Assembly: GCA_003389215.1 (NCBI GenBank)
Contig: QQVP01000026.1
Span: 1-34,689 of the forward strand
Length of the DNA: 34,689 bases
Reading direction: 5' to 3'
Source: Planctomycetota bacterium
GTDB taxonomy: Bacteria > Planctomycetota > Planctomycetia > Pirellulales > UBA7805
The first letter of the stretch is position 1; the number at the start of each line of letters is the position of its first letter. The position numbers and the translations under genes were made by a program. Under the pieces are notes generated by a model, which had not been told where the DNA came from, did no database searches, and saw nothing but the letters and a program-made list of their open reading frames with translations. This document shows, in pieces, positions 16,468 to 24,117 of the stretch.

Positions 16468-17442
16468 TCACATTCCAGCGGCTGGCTCGGTTGCCGCATG
16501 ACGACTTGCCTCGTTAAATTGCTTTATTGGTTCGAGATTCTTGTCGGCGTTCTGCTGTAGGGTGTCTTCCTCGACTACGGCTTCCAGCGAGGCCGCCTCC
16601 TTGGTGACCTCGACTTCGCGAAAAAGTGCGATAACCGCCGTTATATTGTCCGTACCACCGCCGGCGTTTGCCGCGTCGATCAGCTGGGAGCATAATTGCT
16701 CGGCCGATGCGTCGCATTTCAGCAGGTCAGCAATCTCTGCATCACCAACGTGTTTGTTTAAGCCGTCGCTACAGAACAAGAGCGTATCGCCGACGCGAAG
16801 TTCGGCCTTGTACACGGACGGCCTGACTTCGTTCGAGTCGCCACCAAGTACGTTCCACAATACGTTACTCCATCGAGTTCCCTCGACTTGACCCGGTTTC
16901 GCCAATCCATGATCGATATACTTCTGCGCCATCGTATGATCATTAGTGATTTGTTCCAGTCGTGATTCGCGAAACAAGTAACACCGGCTATCGCCCGCGT
17001 GTACTACGTATAGCCGCGGCCAGACCACATAGCCCATGGTCAGCGTCGTGGCCATCCGATATCGCCGTGGTGTTTGGCTCATTTCAATCTCGAAACGCGA
17101 TTGGCAGTGCTCCATCGCTGCCTTTAGGTCGTCGACGAAATCGTCTTCCGGGTCCTCTGTGAGGCGAAAAAACCAACGCATGCTGTTAAGAACATAGTGA
17201 AGAACTTCGTCGATCGCGATTGTGCTGGCCTGTCGTCCACCCGACTGGCCGCTGACACCATCGGCCACGACAAACAGTTTTCCCTGCGAATCACCGAACA
17301 GGCGCGTCTGATCATCGTGACTTAAGCTTGTCTCGTGAATCCGCATTGACTTGATCAGGTCGGCAATCAAGAACTGATCTTCATTTACCTCGCGTACCCG
17401 CCCAATGTCAGTCATCCCATGACAATCCATCTTTCCCGCCAT
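16468..17442 (-). CDS. PP2C-type serine/threonine phosphatase
   Basis: Mn2+/Mg2+-dependent protein phosphatase of the PrpC/Stp family (324 aa). Motifs in order: GRVREVNEDQF (N-terminal metal motif), VADGVSGQSGG, HAGDSRCYL, LLFCSDGLNKHV and GGGTDNITAV. The segment after the domain (about 275-324) is a polar tail. I chose ATG 17442 over the TTG at 17463 because GGGAGA lies 8 bases before it and the domain begins shortly after. It is the last gene of a minus-strand run that begins with the acyl carrier protein. No serine/threonine kinase is visible in the window, so its partner lies elsewhere. Confidence 0.9.
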   Translation of the reverse strand: MAGKMDCHGMTDIGRVREVNEDQFLIADLIKSMRIHETSLSHDDQTRLFGDSQGKLFVVADGVSGQSGGRQASTIAIDEVLHYVLNSMRWFFRLTEDPEDDFVDDLKAAMEHCQSRFEIEMSQTPRRYRMATTLTMGYVVWPRLYVVHAGDSRCYLFRESRLEQITNDHTMAQKYIDHGLAKPGQVEGTRWSNVLWNVLGGDSNEVRPSVYKAELRVGDTLLFCSDGLNKHVGDAEIADLLKCDASAEQLCSQLIDAANAGGGTDNITAVIALFREVEVTKEAASLEAVVEEDTLQQNADKNLEPIKQFNEASRHAATEPAAGM

Positions 17443-17455
17443 GACAGCATTCTCC

Positions 17456-17650
17456 CTAGGCAATACTCAATCTCTGGGAACTCGCCCGCGTCTGTGTTTC
17501 CGAAGATCGGTCACGAACCAGACTGCGAATAGAATTGCCGCTACCGCGCCAGCCCAGTGTCATCGCGACGACTTCAAGGTAGAGGCCCGTCGGCGCCGGC
17601 AATGCTGCGATGACGGTTACGACGCCGAATAGGAAGGCTCGATATAGCAC
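17456..17650 (-). CDS. Small predicted membrane protein
   Basis: 64-residue frame that fits exactly between the RCK_C membrane gene (stop 17676) and the PP2C gene. GTG 17650 is preceded by AGGAAG at 8 bases. The N-terminal half is hydrophobic (AFLFGVVTVIAALPAPTGLYL) and would make one or two membrane segments; the rest is polar and arginine-rich. No family recognised. The ribosome site and operon position support it; its small size keeps confidence moderate. Confidence 0.5.
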   Translation of the reverse strand: MLYRAFLFGVVTVIAALPAPTGLYLEVVAMTLGWRGSGNSIRSLVRDRSSETQTRASSQRLSIA

Positions 17651-17675
17651 GGCATCTTCCTATGCGGTATGCGGA

Positions 17676-18527
17676 TTACCCAACCGTTCTTACTGCGTTT
17701 CCGTCGAGATGCGGCGTCTTGCCGTCTCTTTCGCGGACGTCGTCGCCCGTCGCTGCGGCCAGCTGTTGCTCTTCTTTACTCTTGACCTGAACCTGCTTTT
17801 CAACCGCGACGTGATGACGCCAATTCCCTTGGGTTCCCGCTTTGCGATTGTCAAGTTCAGCCAACGCCGACCGCGGCCCATAGAAGATCACGGTATCATC
17901 TACGTCGAGACGATAATTCCCGCGCGGCGCACCAAGAAATCCGCCGTTGGCCTTTTGAATCGCGAGCGCCAAGATACCTTCATCGACCAATTTGAGTTCG
18001 CTAAGCTCGCATCCGGCCATCCAATCGTCGCGCTGAATTGCCATTTCTGCGACGGCGTAATCACCCGAAAGATGGAGGAGCGCCGCATAGTCGCGAATCT
18101 CCAAGTCGGTCCAGCGGCTCAGCGCCCAGGCGATCACCTGCGACATACGCCGATCGACCCACTGGCTATGGGCAACCAGCCAAAGCGTCATCAACCCGAT
18201 GGCCAACAGCAATACGCGGAACCAGAATTGGTCGGTCAGGCCTGCCTGGTCGTCTGTCGTAACAAAAGAAAGAATTAACGTTGAGACGGCTGTGATCAAC
18301 CCTGCGTTCCCGACGAGCATCAAGAGCATGATGACCCTCCGGCGTACCGGATGGTCGACAACTCGTTCCGATTCATTGGTTGTGAAGCCCGAACCGGTAA
18401 ACGCTGAGCGGGCTTGAAAACGAGCGAGTTCGCGAGAGAGTCCGGTCAGGGTCAATGCGACAGTCGCAATACGAACCACCAACAGCGACAAAATAACGAT
18501 CACCAGGAGGGTAAAGATCGCAATCAT
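17676..18527 (-). CDS. Membrane protein with TrkH-pore-like segment and RCK_C (TrkA_C) domain
   Basis: 283-aa predicted potassium-transport or ligand-sensing membrane protein. Helices are at about 2-27, 66-88 and 103-120. Between the first two lies SAFTGSGFTTNESERVV (41-57), whose TGSGFTT resembles the single-glycine filter loops of TrkH/KtrB-type K+ transporters more than the K+ channel TVGYG. Residues about 157-228 fit an RCK_C domain (VAEMAIQRDDWMAGCELSEL, then ILALAIQK, then DTVIFYG). A charged C-terminal tail follows. RCK_C domains bind regulators such as cyclic di-AMP in known K+ systems. The gene is 36 bp after the 86-aa gene and is read with it. Confidence 0.75.
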   Translation of the reverse strand: MIAIFTLLVIVILSLLVVRIATVALTLTGLSRELARFQARSAFTGSGFTTNESERVVDHPVRRRVIMLLMLVGNAGLITAVSTLILSFVTTDDQAGLTDQFWFRVLLLAIGLMTLWLVAHSQWVDRRMSQVIAWALSRWTDLEIRDYAALLHLSGDYAVAEMAIQRDDWMAGCELSELKLVDEGILALAIQKANGGFLGAPRGNYRLDVDDTVIFYGPRSALAELDNRKAGTQGNWRHHVAVEKQVQVKSKEEQQLAAATGDDVRERDGKTPHLDGNAVRTVG

Positions 18528-18563
18528 TAACCAATCTCTTGTTGATGCGTGATGAAGGGACGA

Positions 18564-18824
18564 TTAAGCCTCAAACGCTATTTCGATGTGCTCGTGTTTT
18601 TCCAACAGAGACTGTAATTCCAACGCGGTAAACGGTGCCTGTCCCTGCAGGTTGACTGTGAAGGAGAACAACGCCGGGTCCATCAGTTCCGGTTCTTTGA
18701 CGAGTCGCGAGCACTCAACGTTTGCCTTCACCAATGCATCACGAACATAGTGAGCAGCATCTTCTCCCTGAACCGTCACCTTCCAGGCGACGGGACGAAT
18801 TCGACATACCGTGGCGGTGCCCAT
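18564..18824 (-). CDS. Hypothetical small protein
   Basis: 86-aa acidic-to-neutral soluble protein; no family recognised. It alternates predicted strands and helices (WKVTVQGEDAAHYVRDALVK, LFSFTVNLQGQAPFTALELQ) in a pattern reminiscent of a small ferredoxin-like fold, but there are no cysteine or metal motifs. It sits 26 bp downstream of the acyl carrier protein and 36 bp upstream of the RCK_C membrane gene, so it is very probably co-transcribed. ATG 18824 follows a weak purine-rich site. Confidence 0.75.
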   Translation of the reverse strand: MGTATVCRIRPVAWKVTVQGEDAAHYVRDALVKANVECSRLVKEPELMDPALFSFTVNLQGQAPFTALELQSLLEKHEHIEIAFEA

Positions 18825-18850
18825 TTTAATCTCTCTGTTTCGGGTTGTTG

Positions 18851-19090
18851 TTATGCGACCGCTGCGCGGACAAGATTCGCGGCGTCTGAAACGGTGCGCA
18901 TCTCACCGCCAGCGGTGTCAGACAGCTCGACATCAAATTCTGCCTCAAGGTCCATTAGTAGCTTAAGCTTGTCGAGCGAGTCTACGCCGAATCGCTCCAG
19001 GCGAGCGTGTGGCGCGACGAAGCGATCGTCGATATCAAGTTCATTTGCGATGACCTTTCGGACACGCTCGGTGATCTGTTGATCTGTCAT
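18851..19090 (-). CDS. Acyl carrier protein
   Basis: 79-aa acyl carrier protein with the phosphopantetheine attachment motif GVDSLDKLKLL (Ser38) between helices I and II, and an acidic helix II (DLEAEFDVELSD) for partner binding. Length and charge are typical. No fatty-acid or polyketide genes are nearby, so it is probably a specialised carrier and not the housekeeping AcpP. GGAGGATCC precedes the ATG. The gene heads a minus-strand run (unknown 86-aa protein, RCK_C membrane protein, small membrane protein, PP2C), and a sigma-54-type site lies about 75 bp upstream at 19162-19177. Confidence 0.92.
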   Translation of the reverse strand: MTDQQITERVRKVIANELDIDDRFVAPHARLERFGVDSLDKLKLLMDLEAEFDVELSDTAGGEMRTVSDAANLVRAAVA

Positions 19091-19161
19091 CGTCGGATCC
19101 TCCTCTACGGTCGCAATGCGGCGTCACACGGCACGGTAAGATCGCACGGTGAAAAATTATG

Positions 19162-19177
19162 AGCAAGGCCTATGCCG
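19162..19177 (-). promoter_or_regulatory. Sigma-54-type promoter of the acyl carrier run
   Basis: Minus-strand CGGCATAGGCCTTGCT has the invariant GG and GC at the required spacing and matches TGGCAC-N5-TTGCA at most positions. The predicted transcript start is about 60 bases before the acyl carrier ATG. Confidence 0.6.
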
Positions 19178-19249
19178 CGGCGGACAAACGCCTCACAAGC
19201 TGCTTTCGAACGCGGATGGGAGGTTAGGGCTGGCGCCGACCGCGTCACA

Positions 19250-19268
19250 TTGTCGGACTGCCGGACAA
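19250..19268. promoter_or_regulatory. Inverted repeat between divergent sigma-54-type promoters
   Basis: TTGTCGGACTGCCGGACAA is an imperfect palindrome (arms TTGTC/GACAA plus inner pairs), followed at once by TTTGTCGCC. It is placed about 70-90 bp from both promoters, as expected for an enhancer site of an NtrC-type activator. Confidence 0.45.
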
Positions 19269-19336
19269 TTTGTCGCCGTTCAGGGCTATTGAAAAGAGCG
19301 CAACCATATGGTCGAAGTCTTGCGGGAGATTCTCTT

Positions 19337-19352
19337 TGGCACCACATGTGCA
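19337..19352 (+). promoter_or_regulatory. Sigma-54-type promoter of usp
   Basis: TGGCACCACATGTGCA keeps a perfect -24 box and GC at -12 with correct spacing; the -12 box is GTGCA instead of TTGCA. The predicted start is about 55 bases before ATG 19418. Confidence 0.5.
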
Positions 19353-19417
19353 CACTGCTTGCCGTGCGACGGAAGCCCCGATCTCCCGTGCAAATCTCCC
19401 GGGCAATGAGTTGAATC

Positions 19418-19942
19418 ATGAACCTGAAGAGAATCGTCTGTCCGACGGATTTTTCGGAAAGCAGCGACACCGCAGTTGAGTTCGCGGCATCGCTGGCCCG
19501 CGACAGCAAGGCCGAATTGCAGATTGTCCACGTCCGTGAGGCTCCGATGCCCGTTGGTGGCGTGGGTGCCACTTTTGCTGTGCCGCAATCAACGAAACAA
19601 GACGAGCCTGCGAACGAGCTGGATCGAGTCGGACCGCAAGACGGCACGGTATCGATAAGCCGCCACCTCCTGGTGGGCGAACCAGTCGAGTCGATCGTTA
19701 AGTTTGCCGAACTGCACAATATTGATCTGATAGTGATGGGAACGCATGGGCGCACCGGTCTGAGTCGACTGCTCATGGGAAGTGTCGCTGAGGGTGTTGT
19801 CCGAAATGCACCGTGTGCGGTGCTCACGGTGCGATCGTCGACGCGACCGCTCGAAACGACATCCGGCGGAGACAGATTCGCAAACACGGAAAAGGACGCA
19901 ACACGATCGACCGAGGTCGAGTCACATGGCGATCGACGATGA
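19418..19942 (+). CDS. Universal stress protein (UspA family)
   Basis: 174-aa single-domain UspA protein. Beta-1 begins KRIVCPTDFSESSDTAVEFA, and the ATP-binding motif GTHGRTGLSRLLMGSVAEGV (Gly108, Gly111, Gly121-Ser122) is intact, so nucleotide binding is expected. VVRNAPCAVLTVR is the usual last strand. An unusual polar C-terminal extension (about 35 residues) follows and overlaps the next gene. A sigma-54-like site lies upstream at 19337. Family members aid survival under starvation, hypoxia or membrane stress; the precise role is unknown. Confidence 0.93.
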   Translation: MNLKRIVCPTDFSESSDTAVEFAASLARDSKAELQIVHVREAPMPVGGVGATFAVPQSTKQDEPANELDRVGPQDGTVSISRHLLVGEPVESIVKFAELHNIDLIVMGTHGRTGLSRLLMGSVAEGVVRNAPCAVLTVRSSTRPLETTSGGDRFANTEKDATRSTEVESHGDRR

Positions 19943-20414
19943 GATGATGATCATGACTGACAAGAATGAGAACTGCGAATTGTCGGAAGCCCTGAAAGAG
20001 CTGGAGATTTGCCTGGAAACTCCCGTCGTTCCAGGCGAGCTCGAATCGTGGGCGCACGCCGCGAATGCGGCATGCGAGGCGGTCGGTATACCATTACGCA
20101 ATGCAGTCGAAGATGCACATCCGGAGGTCTTTCGTCAAATCTTGCAACAAGATCCCGAACTAGCTCAGCGCGTGGAGGAGCTTCGCAGCGAAGACCAGGT
20201 GCTTCTCCGTCAGTTCGATTCGCTCAAGCGACAACTGCATCGGCTTGCCACTCAGGCATCCGCTGTCGAACCGCGAGAGAGCAGGCTGGATTCCCAGTTG
20301 TCGGACGTGACTAAAGAGGGGCTTGCATTCGTGATCAATACGCGAAGCCAAGAACAGGCGCTGTCCACGTGGTACGTGGAAGCCTACAACCGTGATCGAG
20401 GCATTGGCGATTGA
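19926..20414 (+). CDS. Hypothetical helical protein downstream of usp
   Basis: 163-aa acidic, leucine-rich protein with no recognised family. It looks fully helical, with a coiled-coil-like middle (VFRQILQQDPELAQRVEELR, then LLRQFDSLKRQLHRL). ATG 19926 has GAGG about 9 bases before it and overlaps the end of usp; ATG 19944 or 19953 are alternatives. The overlap implies translational coupling with usp and hence the same stress control. No membrane segment or cysteine motif. It may be an adaptor or sensor protein; this is a guess from context. Confidence 0.7.
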   Translation: MAIDDEMMIMTDKNENCELSEALKELEICLETPVVPGELESWAHAANAACEAVGIPLRNAVEDAHPEVFRQILQQDPELAQRVEELRSEDQVLLRQFDSLKRQLHRLATQASAVEPRESRLDSQLSDVTKEGLAFVINTRSQEQALSTWYVEAYNRDRGIGD

Positions 20415-20418
20415 TCGT

Positions 20419-20432
20419 CGCGATATATCGCG
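20419..20432. other. Perfect 14-bp palindrome between convergent genes
   Basis: CGCGATATATCGCG lies between the ends of the helical protein gene and the glycine-zipper stress protein gene. It could form a small stem at both transcript ends, but no T-tract marks it as a terminator. Confidence 0.35.
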
Positions 20433-20464
20433 TCAAACTACTTCACAGGGCGGCGTCGAGACGA

Positions 20465-20971
20465 CTACGATTGGTTCGCTTTGCTGTAGTACTCCAATTC
20501 TGAAACGTTTGTTTCTTCCAGAACCTTCTTGGCAACGGCGATGTCGATGACGTTTCCATCGACCGCCACGAGAACGCCACCTTCCCTGATCTTTCGTTCG
20601 TAGCCGGCAACCTTGGACTCCGCGATTCCCCAACCTGTGATCGCCCCCAGCAATCCTCCACCGGCGCCACCGACCATCGCGGTGGCAATGGGTCCGGTAA
20701 ATACAACAGGTCCGAGACCAGCTACAGGGATCAAGGCAATACCAGCCAAGAGCCCCCCCAGTCCACCAATTGCCGCCCCCATGCCTGCATCCTCTCGGAT
20801 TTCCTCACCCCGCGAAATTCTATTCAGAACTTCCGCCGTCGCCTCGTCTCCCTGGACAACGAGCGAGACTTTATCGTTGGGTACACCGACGTCGAGCAAT
20901 GCCTGAACCGCCGGTCGTGCCTTGGCTGACGAGTCGTAAACCGCAATCAACACATCGTGCAACACGGTCAT
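20465..20971 (-). CDS. Glycine-zipper general stress protein, paralogue 1
   Basis: 168-aa protein with an N-terminal alpha/beta domain (LIAVYDSSAKARPAVQALLD), like the YflT/general stress protein 17M domain. A glycine-rich hydrophobic hairpin follows (about 62-120, GAAIGGLGGLLAGIALIPVA and GGAGGGLLGAITGWGI), then a C-terminal strand-helix unit (VLVAVDGNVIDIAVAKKVLEE). The same layout recurs in the protein at 32667-33185. Such proteins are membrane-associated or membrane-inserting stress proteins of unknown mechanism. GGAGAAC precedes ATG 20971. A TGGC/TTGCA-like stretch upstream (near 21030) has the wrong spacing for sigma-54. Confidence 0.82.
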   Translation of the reverse strand: MTVLHDVLIAVYDSSAKARPAVQALLDVGVPNDKVSLVVQGDEATAEVLNRISRGEEIREDAGMGAAIGGLGGLLAGIALIPVAGLGPVVFTGPIATAMVGGAGGGLLGAITGWGIAESKVAGYERKIREGGVLVAVDGNVIDIAVAKKVLEETNVSELEYYSKANQS

Positions 20972-21098
20972 GTTCTCCTTCCGGTGTGACGGGTATTATC
21001 GGCACGTCCTGTTGAAGGTGATTGCAGCCACGCTAGCCGGACGAGCAGTAAAATCTATCTCCTTCGCGGGAGTCATGTTCGTGCGTCCGGTTCTGCGT

Positions 21099-22514
21099 TT
21101 AGCTTAATGCCGGGAATGTTGAGCCTTGCTTTCCACTCGCTACCCCAGGCTGCTGCGCTGAATCTAGCCGTTCTCGGTTGAGATTCTCTTGCACACGTTC
21201 CAATCGTCTCGTCACCGCGTCCACGTCGTGTCGTTCACGAAAGTGATCTCCATTGCGCGCAATCATCTGAGCATGCCGGTACACGGCATCGCGGTCTTCC
21301 TGGCGCCACACTTTGTCGGCAACAACCGCGAGTGCCTCAAGTGCGCGTAGCGTCACGCCGACACTCTCTTTTCCGTACTGGCGAATTTGGTTGAACGCCG
21401 CATCGATTACTTCCACGAACGCGATCGGGTGCACAGTGATTCGCATCTGTCCCTGCGCGTCGAATCGCGCGGCATCGGGTATCTTCCTTTGCGCAAGTCG
21501 CCCCAGCGCGGCACCTAACCGATCCACACAATTGATTGCCGTGAACGGATCATTGATGCCTGTGGAAAGAGATCGTACGGCAACTTCAACCAATTCCTCG
21601 ACGGCACATTCGACATCCTGGCGCGGCGTTCGACGATTTCCGACGATGATCTTTTCATTGATCAGCGCTGTGAGCTCTTCGAGAGGTGACTCTTCCAGGT
21701 CCACGCTCAACGACCAGATGTCCGCGAGAGCTTCGTCCTTGGCGACGAATTTACCCGGTCGCGCGTGAAGGCGGGCAATGAAATCTCGCTCCGCAGCTAG
21801 CTGCAGAAGACCGTCACCGTCGATCGCCTGCACGTATCCCTCGCAGAGGGACCGAATTGTCGAATAATCATCGCTCATATCGGCTTGCTGCGCCCGTGCA
21901 TGGACTAACCGCTGATCCTCTTCACGTGATGGCTGACCGATACTTTCGGGGAAAAGCCGATCGATCGCATCGTCCAGGTCGCGCGCCACTGCGGCCACGA
22001 TGTGCGGTGCCTGAATCAACACGGCGATATGGTGAATGAATACAATCAGCGAGATTTTGCTTACGATCGCCAGGCCGATGGCAACTAACACCGACAAATG
22101 GGGCGCCGATAACGCGTTGTCATGCTTCTCCACGACGCGGAGTAGGAGCAGGCAGTAGAGCCCCGTTGCCAATAACGCGCCTAGCGTGATCTGTGTCGGA
22201 AGATCGTGCATGAATCGTCGGAGCAGACGTGGTCCGAACTGCTGGGACGTTAGCGAAAGCGTAACGACCGTAATCGAAAACACGGTGCCCGTGACGGCAA
22301 CCATGGCCCCGGCAAGCGCTGATAGGGTTGCTCTTGCGGTCGTGGTTGTGGTCAATATCCAGTCAGGCAGTTGAGCAGTGCTGGAGCGCGCGACCGCCGC
22401 ATCGACCCACGGCAAGACAACGGCGATAACCAACGCGGCAGTGGCAAACAGCCCGGGAATGAACCAGTAGCTGGCTCGGATCGCATCCCACAGATTCACT
22501 AAATAGGCTCTCAT
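21099..22514 (-). CDS. DUF2254 family membrane protein
   Basis: 471-aa predicted inner-membrane protein of the DUF2254 family. Four N-terminal helices (about 15-38, 60-85, 108-128, 140-165) include the family signature VFSITVVTLSLTSQQFGPRLLRRFM. A long soluble cytoplasmic part follows, with STGINDPFTAINCVDRLGAAL, a stretch conserved in the family. The function is not known. It begins 9 bp after the BON-MscS gene on the same strand, so the pair is almost certainly one operon and may share an osmotic or envelope role. Confidence 0.9.
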   Translation of the reverse strand: MRAYLVNLWDAIRASYWFIPGLFATAALVIAVVLPWVDAAVARSSTAQLPDWILTTTTTARATLSALAGAMVAVTGTVFSITVVTLSLTSQQFGPRLLRRFMHDLPTQITLGALLATGLYCLLLLRVVEKHDNALSAPHLSVLVAIGLAIVSKISLIVFIHHIAVLIQAPHIVAAVARDLDDAIDRLFPESIGQPSREEDQRLVHARAQQADMSDDYSTIRSLCEGYVQAIDGDGLLQLAAERDFIARLHARPGKFVAKDEALADIWSLSVDLEESPLEELTALINEKIIVGNRRTPRQDVECAVEELVEVAVRSLSTGINDPFTAINCVDRLGAALGRLAQRKIPDAARFDAQGQMRITVHPIAFVEVIDAAFNQIRQYGKESVGVTLRALEALAVVADKVWRQEDRDAVYRHAQMIARNGDHFRERHDVDAVTRRLERVQENLNRERLDSAQQPGVASGKQGSTFPALS

Positions 22515-22523
22515 GGGCGACGC

Positions 22524-24005
22524 TTATACTTCGAGGAGGTTACTACCACCCTCCGGTGTTCGAGACACACGTGCCTGTTCGCGGATGTCGTGGGACTCGC
22601 TTGTCAGATCGCCTTCGCCAGATCGAGACGTGGGGATCCGGTCCCCGGCTCGTTCGACTGGCCGTTCTCGCCAAGTTGAACCGTTGTCCGCGTGCTCGAC
22701 CTTTCGGACAGGTACACCGTCTGGAAAGACAACCTCCCGAGCCTCGTCCGGCATGGAAATATTCGCCTCTTCCAGGGCGCTCTTGACTTGTCGAATGACC
22801 GCCGAGCAGACCTTGAACTGACTGTACTTGGCAATGTTCATCCAAAAATAGATTCGCAGATTTACGGTTGCCGCACCTAGATTCTCTACGAGCACCAGCG
22901 GCTCCGGATCATCGACGACGGCAGGGTGCTCTTGAAGGATGGAGAGTACAATCGACTGAGCGTTCGTGATCGAATCGTCGTATCCGATACCTACCACAAA
23001 GTCGAATCTGGCGTTGGGGTTTGCCGTATAGTTTGTGATCGTGTTCTTATAGATGGTGGCGTTCGGAATCTGCACGTGATTTCCGTCCAACGTCATCAGC
23101 AGCGTGGAGCGGGTGTTCACGCTTTGAACGAAGCCTTTATGACCGTCAACCTCAATCAAGTCGTCCGTGGCAAACGGATGTTGCATGCTGATCAGAATGC
23201 TGGCGAGAAAGTTTTCGGCGATGTCGCGAAACGCGAAGCCGAGCACGAGCCCGACGATGCCAGTTCCCCCGATCACGGTCGCCGCAAGACCGGTTAACCC
23301 GGACACTTTGAGAACCAGGTATAGCCCGAGCAAAAAGACGGGGACGGCCACCGCACGCGCGACGACCGAGCGTAGCAGCCCACTTCTCAATCTGTCCTTG
23401 AGAAGGAAAGATGCGCCGCGTACCGACCACTTCGCAGCCAACCAGGTTGCGACCAATAGTCCGACGCCCACAGCGATCAGAGGAAGGGTCCGTACGAATT
23501 CCCCACAAAGCTGCCCAAGCTCTTGCCAGGCCGGGGAAAGGTCCCACGGCGATGGCGCGCGCACTTCGAGACGATTTACCACCGCCACGACATCTTCCGT
23601 CCTACTCGCGAGTCGACCTGCCCACTCCCGATGCTCCTCATTGTCAACGCGGCCGGCGAGAAACACGACTCCTTCGTCGGTGCGTACGGTCGGGTCTTCG
23701 AACCAACCTTTCGCTTGCAAAATCTCCGTCAGCCGCTTTGCGATGTCGTTGTCTTCAGCGGCCGGCTTGATTTCAACCTCCTCGGGAACGGAGAGGTCGG
23801 CACGCTCTGGACTTGCAGGTTGGACACCTGAGCCATTCGGCTGCGCGCTTGCTCGGTTTTGCGTTGTCGTCGACACGATGGCAGCAACGCAAACGGCGGC
23901 CGCGAATATCCGCAGAACGGGTACAGGCCAGGACCAGCCGCGGAAGGTCGTTCGATATCTGCCGCGACCGTCGCCAACGTGCCACAAGAGACTCACACTG
24001 GACAT
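22524..24005 (-). CDS. MscS-type mechanosensitive channel with N-terminal BON domain
   Basis: 493-aa channel. After a signal-like hydrophobic segment (about 28-45) comes a periplasmic BON domain (about 84-148: IAKRLTEILQAKGWFEDPTV, then GVVFLAGRVDNEEHREWAGR). Three membrane helices follow (about 172-192, 215-235, 240-272), the last being the pore helix with VIGGTGIVGLVLGFAFRDIA. The MscS beta domain contains DDLIEVDGHKGFVQSVNTRS and VQIPNATIYKNTITNYT, with a C-terminal domain to about 430 and a disordered tail. BON domains bind phospholipid or other ligands, so the sensor may link the channel to outer-membrane or lipid state. It is co-transcribed with the DUF2254 gene. Confidence 0.93.
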   Translation of the reverse strand: MSSVSLLWHVGDGRGRYRTTFRGWSWPVPVLRIFAAAVCVAAIVSTTTQNRASAQPNGSGVQPASPERADLSVPEEVEIKPAAEDNDIAKRLTEILQAKGWFEDPTVRTDEGVVFLAGRVDNEEHREWAGRLASRTEDVVAVVNRLEVRAPSPWDLSPAWQELGQLCGEFVRTLPLIAVGVGLLVATWLAAKWSVRGASFLLKDRLRSGLLRSVVARAVAVPVFLLGLYLVLKVSGLTGLAATVIGGTGIVGLVLGFAFRDIAENFLASILISMQHPFATDDLIEVDGHKGFVQSVNTRSTLLMTLDGNHVQIPNATIYKNTITNYTANPNARFDFVVGIGYDDSITNAQSIVLSILQEHPAVVDDPEPLVLVENLGAATVNLRIYFWMNIAKYSQFKVCSAVIRQVKSALEEANISMPDEAREVVFPDGVPVRKVEHADNGSTWRERPVERAGDRIPTSRSGEGDLTSESHDIREQARVSRTPEGGSNLLEV

Positions 24006-24117
24006 ATCAGGTATCCGTCGACGTGATCATGGATTGAATGACATGACGCCAGGAATACCTGACACGACAGTTCAGCGTCAACAAAACGCGGGTGATGACC
24101 GTCTTGTTGACGGCATC

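Larger units (their letters stand above)
19091..19417. other. Divergent regulatory region between acyl carrier protein and usp
   Basis: No gene. Holds two back-to-back sigma-54-like promoters (19162-19177 minus, 19337-19352 plus) with an inverted repeat between them (19250-19268). Confidence 0.75.

Noticed and set aside
21002..21040. Sigma-54-like sequences before the glycine-zipper gene (CGGCACG on plus; GGCTAGCGTGGCTGCA on minus)
   Set aside because: GG-to-GC spacing is off by one or more bases, which sigma-54 does not tolerate.
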